Shown here piece after piece: positions 6,182-6,764 of a DNA stretch of 6,764 bases. Source of the stretch: CAJQQY01 sp964352225 (GTDB lineage Bacteria; Bacteroidota; Bacteroidia; Chitinophagales; Saprospiraceae); NCBI GenBank assembly GCA_964352225.1, contig CAYGRM010000365.1, forward strand, positions 1-6,764, given 5' to 3'. The position numbers were made by a program, and so were the translations under genes. Position 1 is the first letter of the stretch. Every line of letters starts with the position of its first letter. A model generated the notes under the pieces. That model was given only the letters and a program-made list of their open reading frames with translations. It did not search any database and was not told the DNA's origin.

Positions 6182-6764
6182 TTAGTTATTCAGTTCCCAA
6201 TTATAACTTTTAAAATTAATTGAAACTCCTGAATCGATATTTGTATTGGAATATTTATTCAAATAAGTTCTCAAATCTCCGAAATCCTTTCCGTACCAAT
6301 CAAATATTTTTGATACCTCTACTTTGTTATTTGTAATGGTATTATAATCTGAATTATTGATGAAAGACTTCGTTTGTTTTTCGAAATTCGAGTTCAAATT
6401 ACTGGCAGTCCAAGCCTTATTTAATAAAGGAGGACATGATTTAGCAGCACAGTTCACCGCAAAATGGATTCTTGGTTCATTGAATTTAGGACGAATAATA
6501 TCATTTTCGATATTGTTCAAGCTCAAGGTTCGTTGATCTAATTTGATCCATTTGACATCCCAAGGTTTGCCATTGTGCAAATCCATAATTGATTTGACCG
6601 GGTAATTCTTTAAAATCAATTTTATTGTGTAGGCATTGTAAGCGTTGATCCAAAAAGCCAATTCCTCATTTCGCCCCCAACCTTTTTCTACATTGGTTTT
6701 TTCTAATTTTTCTAAATACGAATCTAATTTAGCTTCGTCATTTTTTAATCCTTTATAATTAACC
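6182..6764 (-). CDS. DUF547 domain protein, 3' part (runs off the right edge)
   Basis: The reading frame is open from the right edge to TAA at 6184-6182, giving 193 visible residues. The N-terminus, presumably with a signal sequence, lies outside the window. The fragment starts VNYKGLKNDEAKLDSYLEKL, the usual opening of the DUF547 domain. It continues with ELAFWINAYNAYTIKLIL (34-51 of the fragment), TLSLNNIENDIIRPKF (79-94), RIHFAVNCAAKSCPPL (98-113) and VSKIFDWYGKDFG (150-162), all hallmarks of PF04784. The conserved His and Cys around HFAVNCAAKSCPP are present, so the domain appears intact. The biochemical role of bacterial DUF547 proteins is not established; they are usually secreted or periplasmic and about 230-280 residues long. 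The internal TTG at 6661 is not the start, since homology continues upstream of it. The stop codon coincides with the target duplication of the adjacent hairpin element. Confidence 0.92.
   Translation of the reverse strand, partial: VNYKGLKNDEAKLDSYLEKLEKTNVEKGWGRNEELAFWINAYNAYTIKLILKNYPVKSIMDLHNGKPWDVKWIKLDQRTLSLNNIENDIIRPKFNEPRIHFAVNCAAKSCPPLLNKAWTASNLNSNFEKQTKSFINNSDYNTITNNKVEVSKIFDWYGKDFGDLRTYLNKYSNTNIDSGVSINFKSYNWELNN

Noticed and set aside
6659..6661. TTG as start codon of the DUF547 gene
   Set aside because: The frame stays open upstream to the window edge, and those 34 codons match the usual opening of the DUF547 domain, so this is an internal leucine codon.

Overview
The window looks like an ordinary chromosomal segment of a low-GC member of the Bacteroidota, probably Cytophagales/Cyclobacteriaceae-like. 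Three things support this: a single fused SecD-SecF protein of over 1000 residues, promoter -7 boxes of the TAnnTTTG type upstream of genes, and starts without clear Shine-Dalgarno sequences in A/T-rich leaders. The genus cannot be fixed from the sequence alone.

Layout from left to right. Positions 1-175 hold no gene I can defend; at most a minus-strand ORF begins at 71 and runs off the left edge. Next comes a minus-strand intrinsic terminator (168-209) and a compact GC-rich palindromic repeat (239-307) that touches the stop codon of secDF (308-3418, minus). A divergent intergenic region (3419-3697) carries back-to-back promoters for secDF and for a plus-strand gene encoding a BON-LysM protein closely resembling the potassium-binding protein Kbp/YgaU (3698-4189). 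That gene converges on a D-2-hydroxyacid dehydrogenase gene (4278-5231, minus). The gap between them is filled by inverted 7-bp repeats. Upstream of the dehydrogenase, on the same strand, lie a small lipoprotein of unknown function (5327-5893) and the 3' part of a DUF547 gene (6182 to the right edge).

The genes do not form one pathway. SecDF drives the late steps of protein export. Kbp is a cytoplasmic K+-responsive protein. The dehydrogenase probably reduces hydroxypyruvate, glyoxylate or a related 2-keto acid. The lipoprotein and the DUF547 protein are probably envelope-associated.

The unusual content is between the genes. A 153-bp element (6029-6181) is almost entirely one long hairpin with perfect 19-bp ends. 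It is flanked by a TTA duplication that coincides with the DUF547 stop codon, as expected of a MITE that inserted into a stop codon and regenerated it. Its arm differences are mostly G-U compatible in the minus-strand transcript only. Other points of interest are a strong terminator just before the lipoprotein start, and the lipoprotein itself, which may be a catalytically dead relative of YafK-type L,D-transpeptidases. I see no CRISPR array, tRNA, rRNA, transposase gene or defence system.
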